A stretch of DNA of 64,000 nt from Monosiga brevicollis MX1 (GCF_000002865.3 NW_001865043.1:1018872-1082871), one strand, 5' to 3'. Positions 31,310-44,721 are shown, counted from the first letter of the stretch. Notes: a model not told the origin generated them from the letters alone. Numbers and translations are program-made.

Positions 31310-31919
31310 GTGCGATCTGTATATCACCAACACGTGAGCCACAGCAGGAGCAGATGGTTCGGTATCAGGCTGAGCTTATGGTGAGCTATGGCGATGCGCT
31401 TTTGAATGAGAAACCATCGACCTTGGCAGAAAAGAGTGTTGATAAGCGTGGTCCCTATGTTGCCAAGGCATCTCAACCACAATCCTTCTCTTCTATTTTG
31501 ATGAATTGGCGGTTGTTGATTTTCACATGTGAAGAAATTCTCTTCTGCTCCGAGCCCGAGGTCGTGGCTTTTTGTATTTAATGCCCGCTTCTCAGAACGT
31601 GATGGGCATCCTGCCAGAGTGGCTTGAAAGGATCAGTATAACATCAAATAGCGTCAGATGGAAACAGAATTGATGTTGTGGTTTTTAGAAAACGTCGTCA
31701 TCAACAAAAGTGGGGGAGTTGATTTCTTTCAACAATGTTATATCCTTTGTGTGCCTCATTGCGGGCAAATCTTTCATGGGCTTTGTGGGAGAGTCGCTCA
31801 GGAAGTGCTGGCTGCTGTCGAAGGCTCCACGTTGTTGGATGCCTCCTCACCGCCGAGATCCAGCGACCCGGATATCTAAGAATAGCATGGCATAGCAAAG
31901 TTGGACGGCGACGCCCATT
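31310..31919. other. Convergent 3' region between the SH3 gene and NFRKB
   Basis: About 0.6 kb with no coding signal I trust. It contains the two 3' UTRs. Confidence 0.5.
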
Positions 31920-33284
31920 TCATCCTCCTGCATGACCAAGAGATGCGCCTACCTTGGCAATACGCTTGCGCATGGTTTGCATTCGCGCCAGACTAAGCAC
32001 GCCCATTGCTGAAAGCTCAGCCTTACTGAGTGGAGCTGCACGAGGAGCGGGGCTAGCTGTGACAGCTTGAGGAGAGACAGCTCGAGGCGGCGGGGAGCGT
32101 GACACGGGAGAGTCAGTTGCTTGCAGGAGCAATCCCTCAGCATGTGCCGGCACGATCAGATTGCGAATCATGTGCGGTCGAATGGCCGCCTCGCGAAAGT
32201 CTTCCGAGTCGGCGTCGTCAATGGCCGACGGTGACATTGGACGGCTGGCTCCGTTGTAGCCATCGAATCTGTACATCCAATGCTTGGTATTGCTTTCATA
32301 TTGACAAACGCATCGTGGTTCGGTCTGCAATCGGTCCAAAGCACCACCCACCGCTGCCAAGCAGGAGAGTACGGCGGATAGCCAAGCCCATGGGATTAGG
32401 GCGAGCAAGTCTGGCGGCCACAAGTAATGAGCGAGTTGGTTCTACAACTCACCTATGGGGGTCACGTCTGCGGTTGCGCGCACGTATCTGGAAGTCTTGG
32501 CCTACCAGATCGAACCATTGGCAAAACGCGATGGAGAGAGGGGGCGAGGGGGCAGGTCGAATGAGAGGATTTAGCAGACGCGGCATAACATGTGTTTAAG
32601 GGACGTACATAGCGGCAAATGTCTTGCTTGAGGGCGCGCTGGGATGGGCATCTGGCAAGGGTGTCCATGATCACGTAGGTCAAGGTGACACAGCTAGGTC
32701 GGTCATCCTCGAGGATTGCATGTGGGCGGGCCTTGGACATGCGAGCCGTTTTTTCGGCCGTGAACCCCTTCAGCTTTGGGACGCGCACGGTGTAGGGAAT
32801 GCCACCGCATTTGAGTTTGTAGGTATAATCGAGGTGGGGCTTGGAAAAGCGCTCCTTTTCTTGGCGACGCATCTCCTCGAGTTCCTCCTCATCTGCTTCA
32901 TCCAAGGTGAGATGTTTCATTTTGGCTCGAGCAGCCTCTTCACGGCGCATGGAAAGCTGAGCCCGACGCATTTCGTCATAAGCCTGCATGCACTCGGACC
33001 AATGCTGGGTGGTTCCGCCCCGGGTGTTCAAGCAAGAGCCAGAGCAAGCAAGTGAAACACAGCCAGGGCAAGCTACGAGGTGCAAGTGGTCCGTCATACA
33101 CGATCCAGGTGCCAAGAAGAGCCGCTTACTTTGGCCTCGTGGACTGTCTGTAGAAAATGAGTTGACAGGATGGCCAAGAGACCTTGCGCAGATGCAATGG
33201 GCTTGGACGACCAGGTCCAGCACTCATCGACCTGAAAAACGAATATCGAGAGGTGCGTGTGTGAGTGTTGTGTGTGTGAGTGTT

Positions 33285-33315
<31 letters not shown>

Positions 33316-35070
33316 CGTGTGTGTGTGTGAGGAGGAGAGCAATCCAAGCACCACCAGCTGGCCAGTGAGGACTGATCACCGGCGAATTTGAGGTGGGGAG
33401 TCGATGAATTAGCAAAAAAATAGGCAAGCAAGCATACCTTGAGATACACAAGAGGTTGAAAGCCCTTGATGTTGGGAACACCTGTAGTGCCTGGCATGCC
33501 GGCCAAATAGCAGAGCCCATCCTCGAGAACCGTTGTCCAATCCATAAGTGCCTATGCAGGCCGCCGTGCCATGACGACAGGGCGTGCAATATTATTGCGA
33601 GTAAACAGGCGAGGCCAACGCAGACAACCACAAACCATCCTCCTCTTTCACTCCCAATCATTCCCCCTTCCCTCCTTCTCAGACACGAGGCACTCTGGCA
33701 CAGACACAAATGCAGATATACCCAAGCTAATACGCAAAGACGAACAAGCAAGAGTGGGCGCACGTACCGCTCGCCAACTGCAAGTCCAAGACCGAGGGGC
33801 CAGCTGCCAATCACACAAGAATTGCCGCACTCGGCCGTGTGCCAGGCTACGGTTGGCTTGCAGGCCAATGATGCGGTAAAGAAAGCCGAAGAAGGAACCT
33901 GCATCCTCATCGCAAAGCATGCTGGGCAAGTGAATCCCGTCGGTAAATCAATACAGCACAGAGCCCGTCAGTGTGAGAAGAAATTTGCTGGTGGGAGCGA
34001 GCTCAAATCTAACACTCGACCACGCGATGTCGGGTTCGACATACCCGAGGTCATCGGTGCGATGGCGAACTGCGTCGGGCAGCAGCTCATCATCTGCGAA
34101 AAAAAAAAAAAAAGGCTGGACAGATGAGCGTACGCATGGTGGTCCAGCAATGACGGATGACAACCGGTGGCAAAAAAAAAAAGTGAACAAACCCTCTGTG
34201 TACATCAAGACCCGTTCTGCAACGTCCGACATGCCCATATTCGATGCTGGCGATGCGCTACGATTGCTGTGCTTTCTGGCGTGGCGCCGCAACATGCGCA
34301 GCACACCTAAAGGTGGCGTGAGAAGGGAGAGTGTGGGTTGAAAGTGGAATAGTTGGAGGTGGTGAGAAAGGTGGCAAGCTTGAGGGATACTGGACAAGTG
34401 ACATGGTAGCGAAGAAGCAGGACGTGCAGCGCCGAATGGACGTACTGTGCTTTTGACGCTTGCCCTTGGCGGGGCGGCGCACAGCTGCACCGCCCGTCGC
34501 AAGTCTACCGTCGCAAGCAGTGGAGGAAACAAAAGCAAAGCGGATGGAAGAAGGTTGAATCACAGGCGATACCATTAGTCAAGACATCCATGCTGGCCCT
34601 GCCCTCTCTGCTCTGCGACATTGGCTGGCCGGGTGCGGTGACGCAAGGCCCACTGGCCGTGTCTTGGACGTACGCAGCCGCGACGGTGGGGTACAGCTCC
34701 AGGTCAGGGTGACGATGCAAGAGAATCTTGCGAGTGGCGTTTCGCATGGGAAATCCTTGGCCCTCATTTGGCCGTGTCTGTCCATGAAGGGCATCCATTT
34801 GTTTGCGAAGCCATCGCTCGGCTTTACGCCGCCGGGCGCTGCGGTCCGCCTGCCACAGCGTGAGAAAGATGATCAAGAACAGGGCTGTGGGCACGACCAC
34901 CAAGAGCCAGTAAGCGAGCAATGCCACGCACACACCATAGCCTCTGACGGAGCGTCAAACACCTGAGTCGCAACGCTGCGCAAACGTCTCTTCGTATCCT
35001 GGGGGACACTGGAACAAAAGTCGATCCGGGCCGCGACCGCCGAGTGCTCGACTCGTGCGTTCTCGTCAAA
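31920..35070 (-). CDS. NFRKB: NFRKB, INO80 chromatin-remodelling complex subunit (5' end unresolved)
   Basis: Exons match human NFRKB in order. The middle winged-helix-type region is read as SFFGFLYRIIGLQANRSLAH (near 33880), WTTVLEDGLCYLAGMPG (near 33510) and ECWTWSS (33220). Next comes the conserved block FSKPHLDYTYKLKCGGIPYT ... EDDRPSCVTLTYVIMDTLAR (near 32680-32860), then VGGALDRLQTEPRC and TKHWMYRFDGYNG in the last exon. Upstream, GFPMRNATRKILLHRHPDLE (near 34720) resembles the N-terminal DEUBAD region that in animals contacts UCH37/UCHL5. NFRKB is a nuclear regulator of INO80-associated deubiquitination and nucleosome remodelling. The first exon seen (near 34965-35060) has no ATG in frame, so another 5' exon is expected further up. 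The protein lacks the long Ser/Thr/Gln-rich C-terminal tail of the human one. The stop is TGA at 31920-31922. Confidence 0.85.
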
Positions 35071-35883
35071 ATGAGATCACACCCAACTCAACGTTGTGCT
35101 TTGCTTTGCCTTAACACCTTTTTTTCTACGTAAACCTTGATTATTTCTGCATCTTCTTTATGATATTATCATCTTTTACCTATTGGCCATGAAAGAATTT
35201 CGTATTCTTCTTCCATTTCTTCTTCAGATATTTTTTCTGTGTCTTGTTGTTGCACCGAACAACATCAGTAAGGAAGCGCCTGTTTGACGAGCGATGCCTT
35301 TCGTGGAGCTGATGCCCGAGGGAAGCAATAATTGTTTGTGCTTCGCGCGGATGACAGATATGAACTCAAGCAAGACTATAAGAACAGACGCTTGAATAAT
35401 GACAATGTTGCGACGTAAACTACATTCAAAAACAGCATCCTGAAGCTGCACCCTCGAGCTTAGACCAAGCCTGGCACCTCATGCCTTCCAGCAGGTGACT
35501 GTGCTCGCTGCAGACCAACGCAATTGGCTATCGTGAGGCTACAAGGCTCAAGCAAGCTGGTTTGCACCAATTCACCGGCGACCCATTTTCGGATGCCCGT
35601 ACACGACCCGGCTGCGAGCTTCATACCTGTCTCCGGCCCCGCCGCGCGGACGCTGGTGATGCCCACCCCGGTCCGGCTTCAGTTGCAAGCACCAGGTCGG
35701 CATTGATGAGGGGTTGCGTTTCGCGAGGGTCAATTCGTCCCATTCGACGCCGTTGCTTGCGTTTCGACCATTCCTTAAACGTCGGAACATGCTTGACCTA
35801 TCACATGGCAATTGGTGAGTAGGCAGGGTTAACGACGCAGAAGACGGTCACTTGAGGAGACAGCACCGCCCAAGTCTCCTCGG
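35071..35883. other. Region between TM7SF3 3' end and NFRKB 5' end
   Basis: About 0.8 kb, with an AT-richer patch at 35100-35260. It should contain the missing first exon(s) and promoter of NFRKB, but I could not pick them out. Confidence 0.45.
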
Positions 35884-38800
35884 TCACTTGGTCCAGTGAC
35901 CAGTGTCGTCAGCTGAAGCACAAATCCTCACCCGTCGTGCCGTGCATAATACTTGGACCCCGATGCAAATGATGACCAGCACCGCCCAAGCCACAAGCAT
36001 GATAATATCTATCAGCACCCCAAACATGTCCAAAATGTGTGAGTGCATCAGCGGCACAGGCCGGTATTGTGCCGCACGGCAACGCACTGAGCTCAAGATT
36101 GGCGCAGCCGTTAAAGTCCTCGGCAAAGTAGGACCCTGCATAGCCGGCTGCATAGCTCTGGTCCACGGCTCGCTGTACCACGTTAGTATAGACTTCCGCA
36201 AAGGAAGACCCCGAAAAGTAATCCGCACCTACAGTCAACGGTCACCAAACCACGTCAGTGCAGCATGCAGGGCAGTCCAAAAAAAGGGCGGATGGAGCAG
36301 ATCAAGCGACAAACCCGAAAACACCATAAAGCCCCCCACGACGCTGCTGCTGATGATCACGAGCTGCGCCAATCAGAGGATTGCAAGGGGTGGTAGCGAT
36401 CACCCGCCATACGGTGACGTGTGAGTTGATGCTGCTCGCACATCCTTGTGTCAACCACTGGGCAGCACATACCGCGGTTGGTCGTATCAACATGAGCGTG
36501 GGAAAAACAAGCGTCAGGCAAACAAAGCACATGGCATAGTTGAAGTTGTTGGTAAAGATTTTAGCCTCTCCTGCATGTTCATACGTGTTTCGAGATGCAT
36601 GAGCGCCCGGCACAACAAACGCCTTTGTGGCCCACTGACCGCCTCTTACCCATGGGCGTGGCAAAAACCCAACAGGTCAGGACAAACCCCATGACCTAAG
36701 AAGAAAAGAGCGCTCTAGTCAGCCTCACAAACAAAGGCGTGGCACTTTCTTTGTTTGACACGGAACTAAGAGAGCCCCGCAATGGAAACCCTGCGCCTGG
36801 ACAACTTAGCCACTAGAAAAATTTCCAGTGCGTTGTGCCTACCGAGCCAATATATACATGCTGTAGGCCGGGAGACACCTCGTAGCGCCACCAAAGCCAA
36901 GCCACCAAAGCGCCAGGTAGGACAGCTAACAGAGTCAAGAGGGAGCGGACTGGGGTTCCTCGCAAACAAGATGAGATCAGCTGCATGGCCCGCCAGGGTC
37001 GTTGCATCTACTTTCAAGGGGGACGCTCGAACGCATACCTTCGTAGTCCAGGCCTGTGGCGAAATTTGTAAGCAGAATGAAGGTCATGAAAACAAAGCCC
37101 AGCGCTGTCATGATCATGGCCGCTGCAGACATCCCAGGAATCCATGAGCCCAGCAGAGCATATGCCATGGATGATCTCCACAAGAGACGAAGACGGAGAC
37201 GAAGACAGAGAGACAGACAGATAGACAGACAGAGAAACAGACAGAGAGACAGAGAGACGGTAAGTGTCGGCTAGCAGTGCCTCGCTCTACATACTCCATG
37301 GGTAGCACCGAAGACCGAAGAGTGCCATGACCAAGCCGATGATGGCTGCCACGATGGATTCGCCCATGATAATGTCATCGCCTATGAATGCCGTGGAAAC
37401 AATCGCCTCTCCATCGTCAACCAATGCTTCGCACCCAAGCTCGCTCCCTTGTGGCTGGTTCACCTGACAACACTCCGTTACTAGCACTCCAGCATATATG
37501 ACTCACGTAAATGCTCACAACTTGGAAGGCCCTCTTCACCCGTGAAGCTAAAGACGGCCGTGAGAGAACGAGAGAGGCGTGAGGCATTGGGGCTGCTCAG
37601 TGATGCACGCGCACAAATCCATCATTCGGTACCCAAGGATTCACCTGCAGGAGTAGGTGTGAGAGGGTGCATAGACGCTTTGATATTGCAGCAGGTCTGC
37701 ACTGGGGTCACGTGCCAGTGCTGCAAGATCTGTGACGACGATACTGTAGACAACACCCTGCCAAATTTTCAGACGTGCACACGCGCACACATCACTGAGC
37801 GTGCGTTGCAGAAGAGGATGTGGCACAACTTTGATGCCACCAAAGCCGGCCAAGCTGGCTACGAACCTGGCCCACAACTACATCCACGTCAAGCTCTTTA
37901 TTAGCCGCTGGCAGAATGGGTTGTGCGTTGATTTTGGTGCCGTAGCGCTGAACATTAGCCACGGTTTGAAGCTGCCCAAGGCGGTGAAGCAGGGCATTTG
38001 GATCAAAACTCTTTTGAAAGTCGGAACCGCAGGAGCCCAGAAAGGTCTGGTAGACGTCGTATTGCAATGTGGCTTGGTTAAGCGAACCAGAATAGTAAGG
38101 AATGGCATCACAAGCACAATGATGCTCGGCCGCAGACCAGACGTAGGGCACACCGAAATCAGCCTGTTGAAAGGTAATCTGCACACGATAAAGATGCGAT
38201 GAACCCAACGTTAGAGAATTGATAAGCAAAAGGAATGGGGATTAGAGAAGGCAAGATGCCAGCCGAAAAACCAGATGGGGACGAGTGGAGAGGCACCTGC
38301 CCGCCAATGACAGGCATCGAGGCAAGTCGTTGAAACGAGCTTGGGTTATAGCCGTAGCGGGGCAGGTGCGACATGCTCCGACATGCGGTAACGCAAGACG
38401 CGTGCTGCCACTGCAGTATGTCGAGTACCTTGTTGGTATCGGCATTGTGAGTGCCGATCTGAGCCATGGGATCATTGGGGGTGGGACCTTCCATGGCACA
38501 GCCTCCTGGAATAGGGAAGGACACGCCGTACGAGTTGACGGCCACCCCCACCGACACGGAGTGTGAGGCAGCGTGCTGGATCTGAGCGTCGCTGCTGTTA
38601 ATTAGGAGTTCGACACTGAAGAAAACGGTGGCATTTGGGGACGGGGACCAGCGGCTCGCCTCGGTGTAGCATTCGTCGTCGCTGTCGTTGCTGTACTGCC
38701 CATAGCGACCGAGGACGGCCGCGGACGAGCCAGTCCGGGATTGACACTGCAGTTGCAGTTGGTCAGCAAAGGTGCACAAAAGGCTCTGCAGACTGGCACT

Positions 38801-39106
38801 TGTGTTGACGCGAAGCTGGTATGCTTGCGTGTGCGCTGAAAAGCGAAACCATCGGTCACCCGAGGTGCAATCCAAGGTTGAGCAGGCTTGGCCCGGGTTT
38901 GGAGTGGTGTATGCAAAGTATTGCGGGGAATCGGAGGTCACATCAAGGATGGTCCAGGACCCTTTCTTCAGCGTGGTGAGAGCGCATGCTCCATCGTGAA
39001 GCAAAAAAAGCACGGCTAGTTGCAAGAGTAGCAGCCTCGGCCAGCGCTGCGGTTGGCGCTGAGTTTGCCCGCGACCCATGAGGCCTTCAACGATCCCGAT
39101 CATCAT
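35884..39106 (-). CDS. TM7SF3: TM7SF3-like seven-helix membrane protein
   Basis: The N-terminal exon (39106 to about 38300) encodes a signal peptide (WPRLLLLQLAVLFLLHDGAC) and a Cys-containing ectodomain. Later exons follow human TM7SF3: LQYDVYQTFLGSCGSD and LLHRLGQLQTVANVQRYG (near 37950-38100), WQGVVYSIVV and YAPSHTYSC (37680-37790). A helical core follows: GESIVAAIIGLVMALFGLR (37330), MIMTALGFVFMTFILLTNF (37090), LTLLAVLPGALVAWLWWRYE (36910), MCFVCLTLVFPTLMLI (36520), then GSSFAEVYTNVVQRAVDQ (36200) and the last helix IIMLVAWAVLVIICIGVQV (35970). TM7SF3 in animals limits stress-induced cell death and has been placed in the nucleus and at membranes, but its activity is not settled. ATG 39106 or 39079 could be used; both precede the signal peptide. 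Confidence 0.85.
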
Positions 39107-39967
39107 GATCTGGGCCACGCCAAGTGACTAGGGCAATCCACGACGCTGTTCACCTTCAGGCCAGAACGCCGCACTAGCACCACAACCTCTTACACCACCC
39201 CCGCCCTTGCCGCCACAACACCTCACACCCATTCAGCTCTCATCCCATCTCATCCGAGCCGAGTCTACTGCCGAGTTGAGACCGTCTCACACAGCGATAT
39301 CGCCTTGTCAAGCAAACTACACACGCAAACCCCTTGATAGATGGACTGGCTTTTTCAGCTCTCTCTTCTCTCTCTTTTCTCTCATATGGTAGTTGTGCTT
39401 TTCCTTTGTATCGCTCTTTACAAACCGACCAAACCAATTCAATCTCTCTCTCAAACTCTCTCTCAAAACTCCAAACTCTTCTCTTCTCTCTTCTCTCTTC
39501 TCTCTTCTCTCTTCTCTCTTCTCTTCGCTCTCTCTTCTCTCTTCTCTCTGCTCTTCTCTCTGCTCTCTCTTCTCTCTTCTCTCTTCTCTCTTCTCTCTGC
39601 TCTCTGCTCTCTGCTCTCTGCTCTCTCTTCTCTCTTCTCTCTTCTCCCAACGTCATATCATTTCACACGACGGACTGCTCACGGCGGCTTAAACGCCACC
39701 TCGACCAGCATAGATTACGGCATCTCAAACGCGTCGCAAACTCTCAGCACCTATTCTTCATACCGTGGCAATACCACTTTGACTTCTCGCCTCCACCATG
39801 GCATGACTTGATCTTATTGTGCAAACACCCCGTCACACCCCTACTTCCATACCACCATGACCGAGAAGGAGGGAGACCCGACGACGGCTGTCTACGCTTT
39901 GCGTTTCAATTACCATGTATTATCGAGATTCACTCAAGAAGCAACTAACATGTAAACTGACCATGCT
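39107..39967. promoter_or_regulatory. Gap upstream of TM7SF3 with a 300-bp CT-rich tract
   Basis: The gap holds the TM7SF3 promoter (left) and the 3' end of the forkhead gene (right). From about 39355 to 39650 the plus strand is nearly pure CT built on a TCTCTTC-like unit, degenerate rather than perfect. It opens several meaningless Ser/Leu frames and, on the other strand, Glu/Arg frames. Confidence 0.6.
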
Positions 39968-41805
39968 CTAGGCTGCAACCAGGGCATGGCCATCAGACTC
40001 CATGTGAACAGACACTGAAGCGCTGCGCGTTTGCGTGGAAGAGTTGCAGTTGGAGTCATGCGCTGCCGACGAGGCTCCTGAACTAGGATCGTTCATTTCA
40101 GAGGCGACGCCAGAGTCCATGACGTTGATGGTAGACTTGGATCGAGGATGCTCGCGACGCTTGCTCTTGCCACCGGATGACTGGCCACGGTGTGGCGATG
40201 CAGGCCTCGAGGGTGACGAACTCCGACCATGAGCAGGAACCTCACTCCTTTCACCGTCATCCCTTTGACTAGTGTCCGTGCCAGTCTGTGCCAATTTGGT
40301 GCGCAGCTGGCTTAAGACCGGATGGGCAGTCATTGGCGGCATCATCGCCGATGGAGCCGAAGAGCTGCTGAGCACCATGCCCGGGTAGTTGCCGCCAAAA
40401 TAAGACATGGGGATGAATCCAGGTACGGGGGCACCTGAGGCATAGTTGCCTCGCGCTTGATGTTGGAGCATGTAGGCTTGCTGTTGTTGCTGTTGCTGTT
40501 GCTGCTGCTGCATTTGCATCTGCATTTGCATCTGGATTTGCTGTTGCTGCATCTGTTGCTGCATCTGTTGCTGCATCTGTTGCTGCATCTGGTGTGATTG
40601 TAGATGTTGCTGTTGTTGAAAAGATTGCTGCCGCTGGTGTTCCTGCTGCCGCTGCGAAGAGTGATGTTGTTGTGCTTGCGGCTGCATTGAGAGGCCAACC
40701 GCCGTCATCATGCCGGGCGTCCCTTGCATCGCTAGATTCTGTGGATAGGCACTCATGTTCGTGGGCATGGTGCCATAAGCACCCATGCCATTCTGTGGCA
40801 GGAATGCTGCTTGCATTGGAGTGCTTTGCGTCGGCGCCATGCTGGCACTGGCAATGGCTGGATTGTACATCATGTTTGGGACCATGTAAGATGCATAGGC
40901 TGCAGGATCAGCGTTGACAAATCCGGGCATGCCCATCATTTGCGGTGACATGACGCCGGGCATCATACCAGTCGCACCAGGCATGCCCGTGACACTGGCA
41001 GGCATGCCATTGACGCCCAAACCAGCCTCGGGCATTGCACCAAGACCAACAGGGAGGGGCCGGTTGCTGTAGCGAGTGCCCATGCCATCCGACGCCAAGC
41101 CGCTGGGTACGGCAGCAGACATGTTGTGGCTGTGTTTGGCAGTCGAGTTGCCTGCATCCTCATTATCGGTGGCCGCCACGTCATCGTCGTCATCGCCGTC
41201 ATCAATGTCTTCTGTCGCGGTGGGATCTGTACCAGCTGAGTTGTCGCCCAGAATGAGGCCTGTGGCCGTCTACTCGGAGAGCAAGAGAGGGTGGACAAGA
41301 GAGTGAGAGGATTAGACATGCAGAAACACAGACAGAGACAGGGAGGCCCATGAGGAGAAGCCGGGATGGCGGTGACGGGAAGGAAACGGTCTTGCCTCGG
41401 CATCAAGCTTGGGGTGGGTTTTGCGCAAGCGCTTGTAGCGTTTCACTGCAAGAGCAGCCGCTCGAGGTAGAGAGGAATCGTCCATACGCCAAGTACGATG
41501 GGCCTCGGGCTGATAGAAAGCTAGTGAATGGCATTGACAGGGCAAAGGAAGACCCGGTAGGAGAAGGGTCAGTCGGATCATGAGGTGGAACCAAGGGCCA
41601 CCGCGCCACGCCATCATGCGATCGTACCATGATGGCCACTCAAACAATGCCGAACGCCATTGCGCCAGTTTTTTCGCCGAACACAAGGCAAGACGTCACT
41701 GTGCGACTCCATAAAGGCATAGATCTGGTCGGTGGTGATGCCAACTGACTTGGCGCGGTCGATAGATGCCATCGCCAGGGCGATGCAGACGGCGTACGAC
41801 GGCAT
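39968..41805 (-). CDS. Forkhead-box transcription factor with Met/Gln-rich tail
   Basis: The first exon (41805 to about 41630) encodes a forkhead winged helix beginning SYAVCIALAMASIDRAKSVG and reaching the recognition helix NWRNGVRHCLSGHH. The usual family sequence there is NSIRHNLS; the DNA-contacting Asn, Arg and His are kept, while Ser-Ile and Asn are changed. The next exon gives the wing (FYQPEAHRTWRMDD) and a basic stretch (AVKRYKRLRKTHP), probably nuclear localisation. The remainder is an acidic patch (DDGDDDDD), a Met/Pro/Gly-rich region, a long Gln/Met run (about 40480-40680) and a Ser-rich basic end. Exon 2 appears to end in a GC donor (GAG|GCAAGA near 41397) joined in phase 0 to ACGGCC at about 41270. 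A stop lies upstream in frame, so 41805 is the start unless an extra 5' exon exists. I cannot assign a Fox class. Confidence 0.87.
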
Positions 41806-42724
<919 letters not shown>

Positions 42725-44027
42725 TCATCGCTTGTCCTGACGCTCGTCCGACTCTGGAGTTTGTGCTCCGAAGCAATGCTTTGTTTGCGCATTGATGAAT
42801 CTAAGGCATCAGCGCAGGTGTAAGGGGATGGGGTGCACACAGTCCCTCCCTTCTCTGTCTTCACTTGCTCGGCTCAACCTACTTGTTTTCGTGGCGGACG
42901 CTGTGAGCATCCGTGCGACAGAGTGTTGTGCAGTAGTCAAACGTATCCATCGTGGGCAGCATCCGCTTCGCGCCAGGCATAGGGTTCGTCAGTGAGCTCG
43001 ACGCCCCAAGCAAGCGCAATGCCCAGTCAGCTGCCAACCTGAAAGGGGGTCGCCAAACGTGCCAGTGCGGCTTGGCGTGGGCCCTTGCTGACTGGGTTCA
43101 AGCAACAGGACACACAATCGTGGTAGCTACTACAACAGGCTCGGGCGTTGCAAGCTTGACAAGTATACTTTGCACACGACCAATGGTAACAAAAAATAAA
43201 AAAAATGAAAACAAGCATGAAGACCCCATGGGGCCAGAACCGTTATGGTGTGCCATGACCAAGCCCCTCACCTGAAGCTGATCATTGGTTTGAGGGCAAC
43301 AGCCTTGGACATTGAGCACAGCCATCGAGCACGAAAACCCATGCTCGTCAGTCGTGGCCTCGGCGTCTAAGGTTCAGCATCAATGTGCTCACTCAGTTCA
43401 GGCACGTAAGACAGGCACCATTGCGTGGCATATTATTTTTTTTTTTTTTGCATACTGCTGACCTTCCAGCGTGTGACGACATCCTGCGCCTCCTGGGTGG
43501 CGTGGCAGCGTCAGGTTGGCGAGTCGCTGCTCTTCTCCCGCTGCCAAAAAAAAAGTGAGACACAGCACGGCGCAAGCCAAAAAAGTGAGACACGGCAACA
43601 GTGCAAGCCAAAACGGTTGGCCTGCAACCTCTCTCGACTATTCAACGACAACAACAGAATGGCATTCTCGCCTGTCTCGCCCTGTCTTCACACAAGGCCA
43701 TGGCTAGCACAGATCAACAAGAGGAAAGGGCGAGTCCCTAAGCCGCTGCCACTCGCGTACACACAGATCGCAAAGTGGGCGATGCGATAACGAGAGGGGA
43801 GATCGGAAGCTCCACGGCTTTTAAAGAAAAGATTCCGATTAAATGTGCGCGAGGCGCACGAGGTTTACAGCAGACTCACGCATGCGATGCCCCAAAGAAT
43901 GACCTGGTCCATTGCTCAGGTAGATCCAGCCCAGGCAAAAGCCCATCAAAAGAGCCGCAAGCGCCACCATGAGCCTCATGGGCAGGGACCACGGGCCGCG
44001 ACCACGACAACCATGTAAAATCATCAT
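42725..44027 (-). CDS. SPRING1: SPRING1 (C12orf49) homologue, Golgi Cys-rich protein
   Basis: A short N-terminal segment precedes a signal-anchor helix (LMVALAALLMGFCLGWIYL), as in human SPRING1, a type II Golgi membrane protein needed for SREBP processing by S1P. Next come TTDEHGFSCSMAVLNVQGCC (near 43350-43275), matching human TDELGYVC...VNGCC, and ACNARACCSSYHDCVSCCLN (near 43170), matching the human double-Cys block. The next exon reads DTFDYCTTLCRTDAHSVRHE (near 42930); human has ELCLAKCRTSSQSVQHE. A short last exon gives KHCFGAQTPES before TGA at 42725-42727, against human KYCYGESPPE. Every Cys cluster of the family is present, so the disulphide fold should be intact. The start is ATG 44027. 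Confidence 0.88.
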
Positions 44028-44721
44028 CTACCCTTGTGTGTGTCCCTCCCTCCCTCCCTCCCTCTCACTGGCTCGCTCGCCCACGAGCCCGGCCCGTGAC
44101 GGCTGTGGCCGCAGCCGCCACCGTCCTATGGACCTCTTCTCCCCACCCCCTCCACCTCACAGCAGCGGAAAGCCACCACCGTCCCCCTCCCCATGAAGAG
44201 ACGCGATGCCACCCAAACCACTCGACCAAAACACGCCAACGGTCGTTTGTCAGACAAAATACTGCGAGAGAGAGAGAGAGAACACACACACACACACACA
44301 CACACACACTCGCTCGAGCGCAGAGATGAACGGACAACAACTGTTGTTGTTGTTGTCTCTCTCTTCTTTTCTCTCTTCGCACGCTTCGCTTCACTGACCA
44401 ACAAATTGTTGACGGATCGCAGTGTGTTGTGTTGTGACAGCTCGCGCACTTTTTTTTCCTTTTTTTTTCGGTGCTCAGATCAGGTGCGTGGCCGTGACCG
44501 TGGCGGCTGGTGACAAGGGGTTGTCCCTGGGGGATTCGATCAGGGACTGGGAGGCTCGTCAACCCTAGGATCGGCGAAAGAAAGGGGGAAAGAAAGGGGG
44601 ACTCTTGTGGTCTGGTTTGGCAAGGGTGATGCGCTCACGACTCGCGGTGGTCCATGCACGACTCGCAGGTCGCTCCAGCTATCAGACGCCCCGGCCTCCT
44701 GTACCACTCACACCCGCCAGT
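44028..44721. promoter_or_regulatory. Divergent intergenic region, SPRING1 / LIM gene
   Basis: About 0.7 kb between two divergent starts. It contains a CCCT repeat near 44046-44066, GA and CA tracts at about 44266-44310, and T-runs near 44450-44468. No gene is supported. Confidence 0.5.

Noticed and set aside
34815-34933. Minus-strand hydrophobic segment (CVALLAYWLLVVVPTALFLI) as the start of a membrane protein
   Set aside because: It begins at a GTG rather than an ATG, and ends at a CAG acceptor just before a charged NFRKB exon. It reads best as the intron between two NFRKB exons.
39240-39660. Glu/Arg-rich minus-strand frame
   Set aside because: It is only the reverse reading of the CT-rich tract, with no start context, splice sites or homologue.
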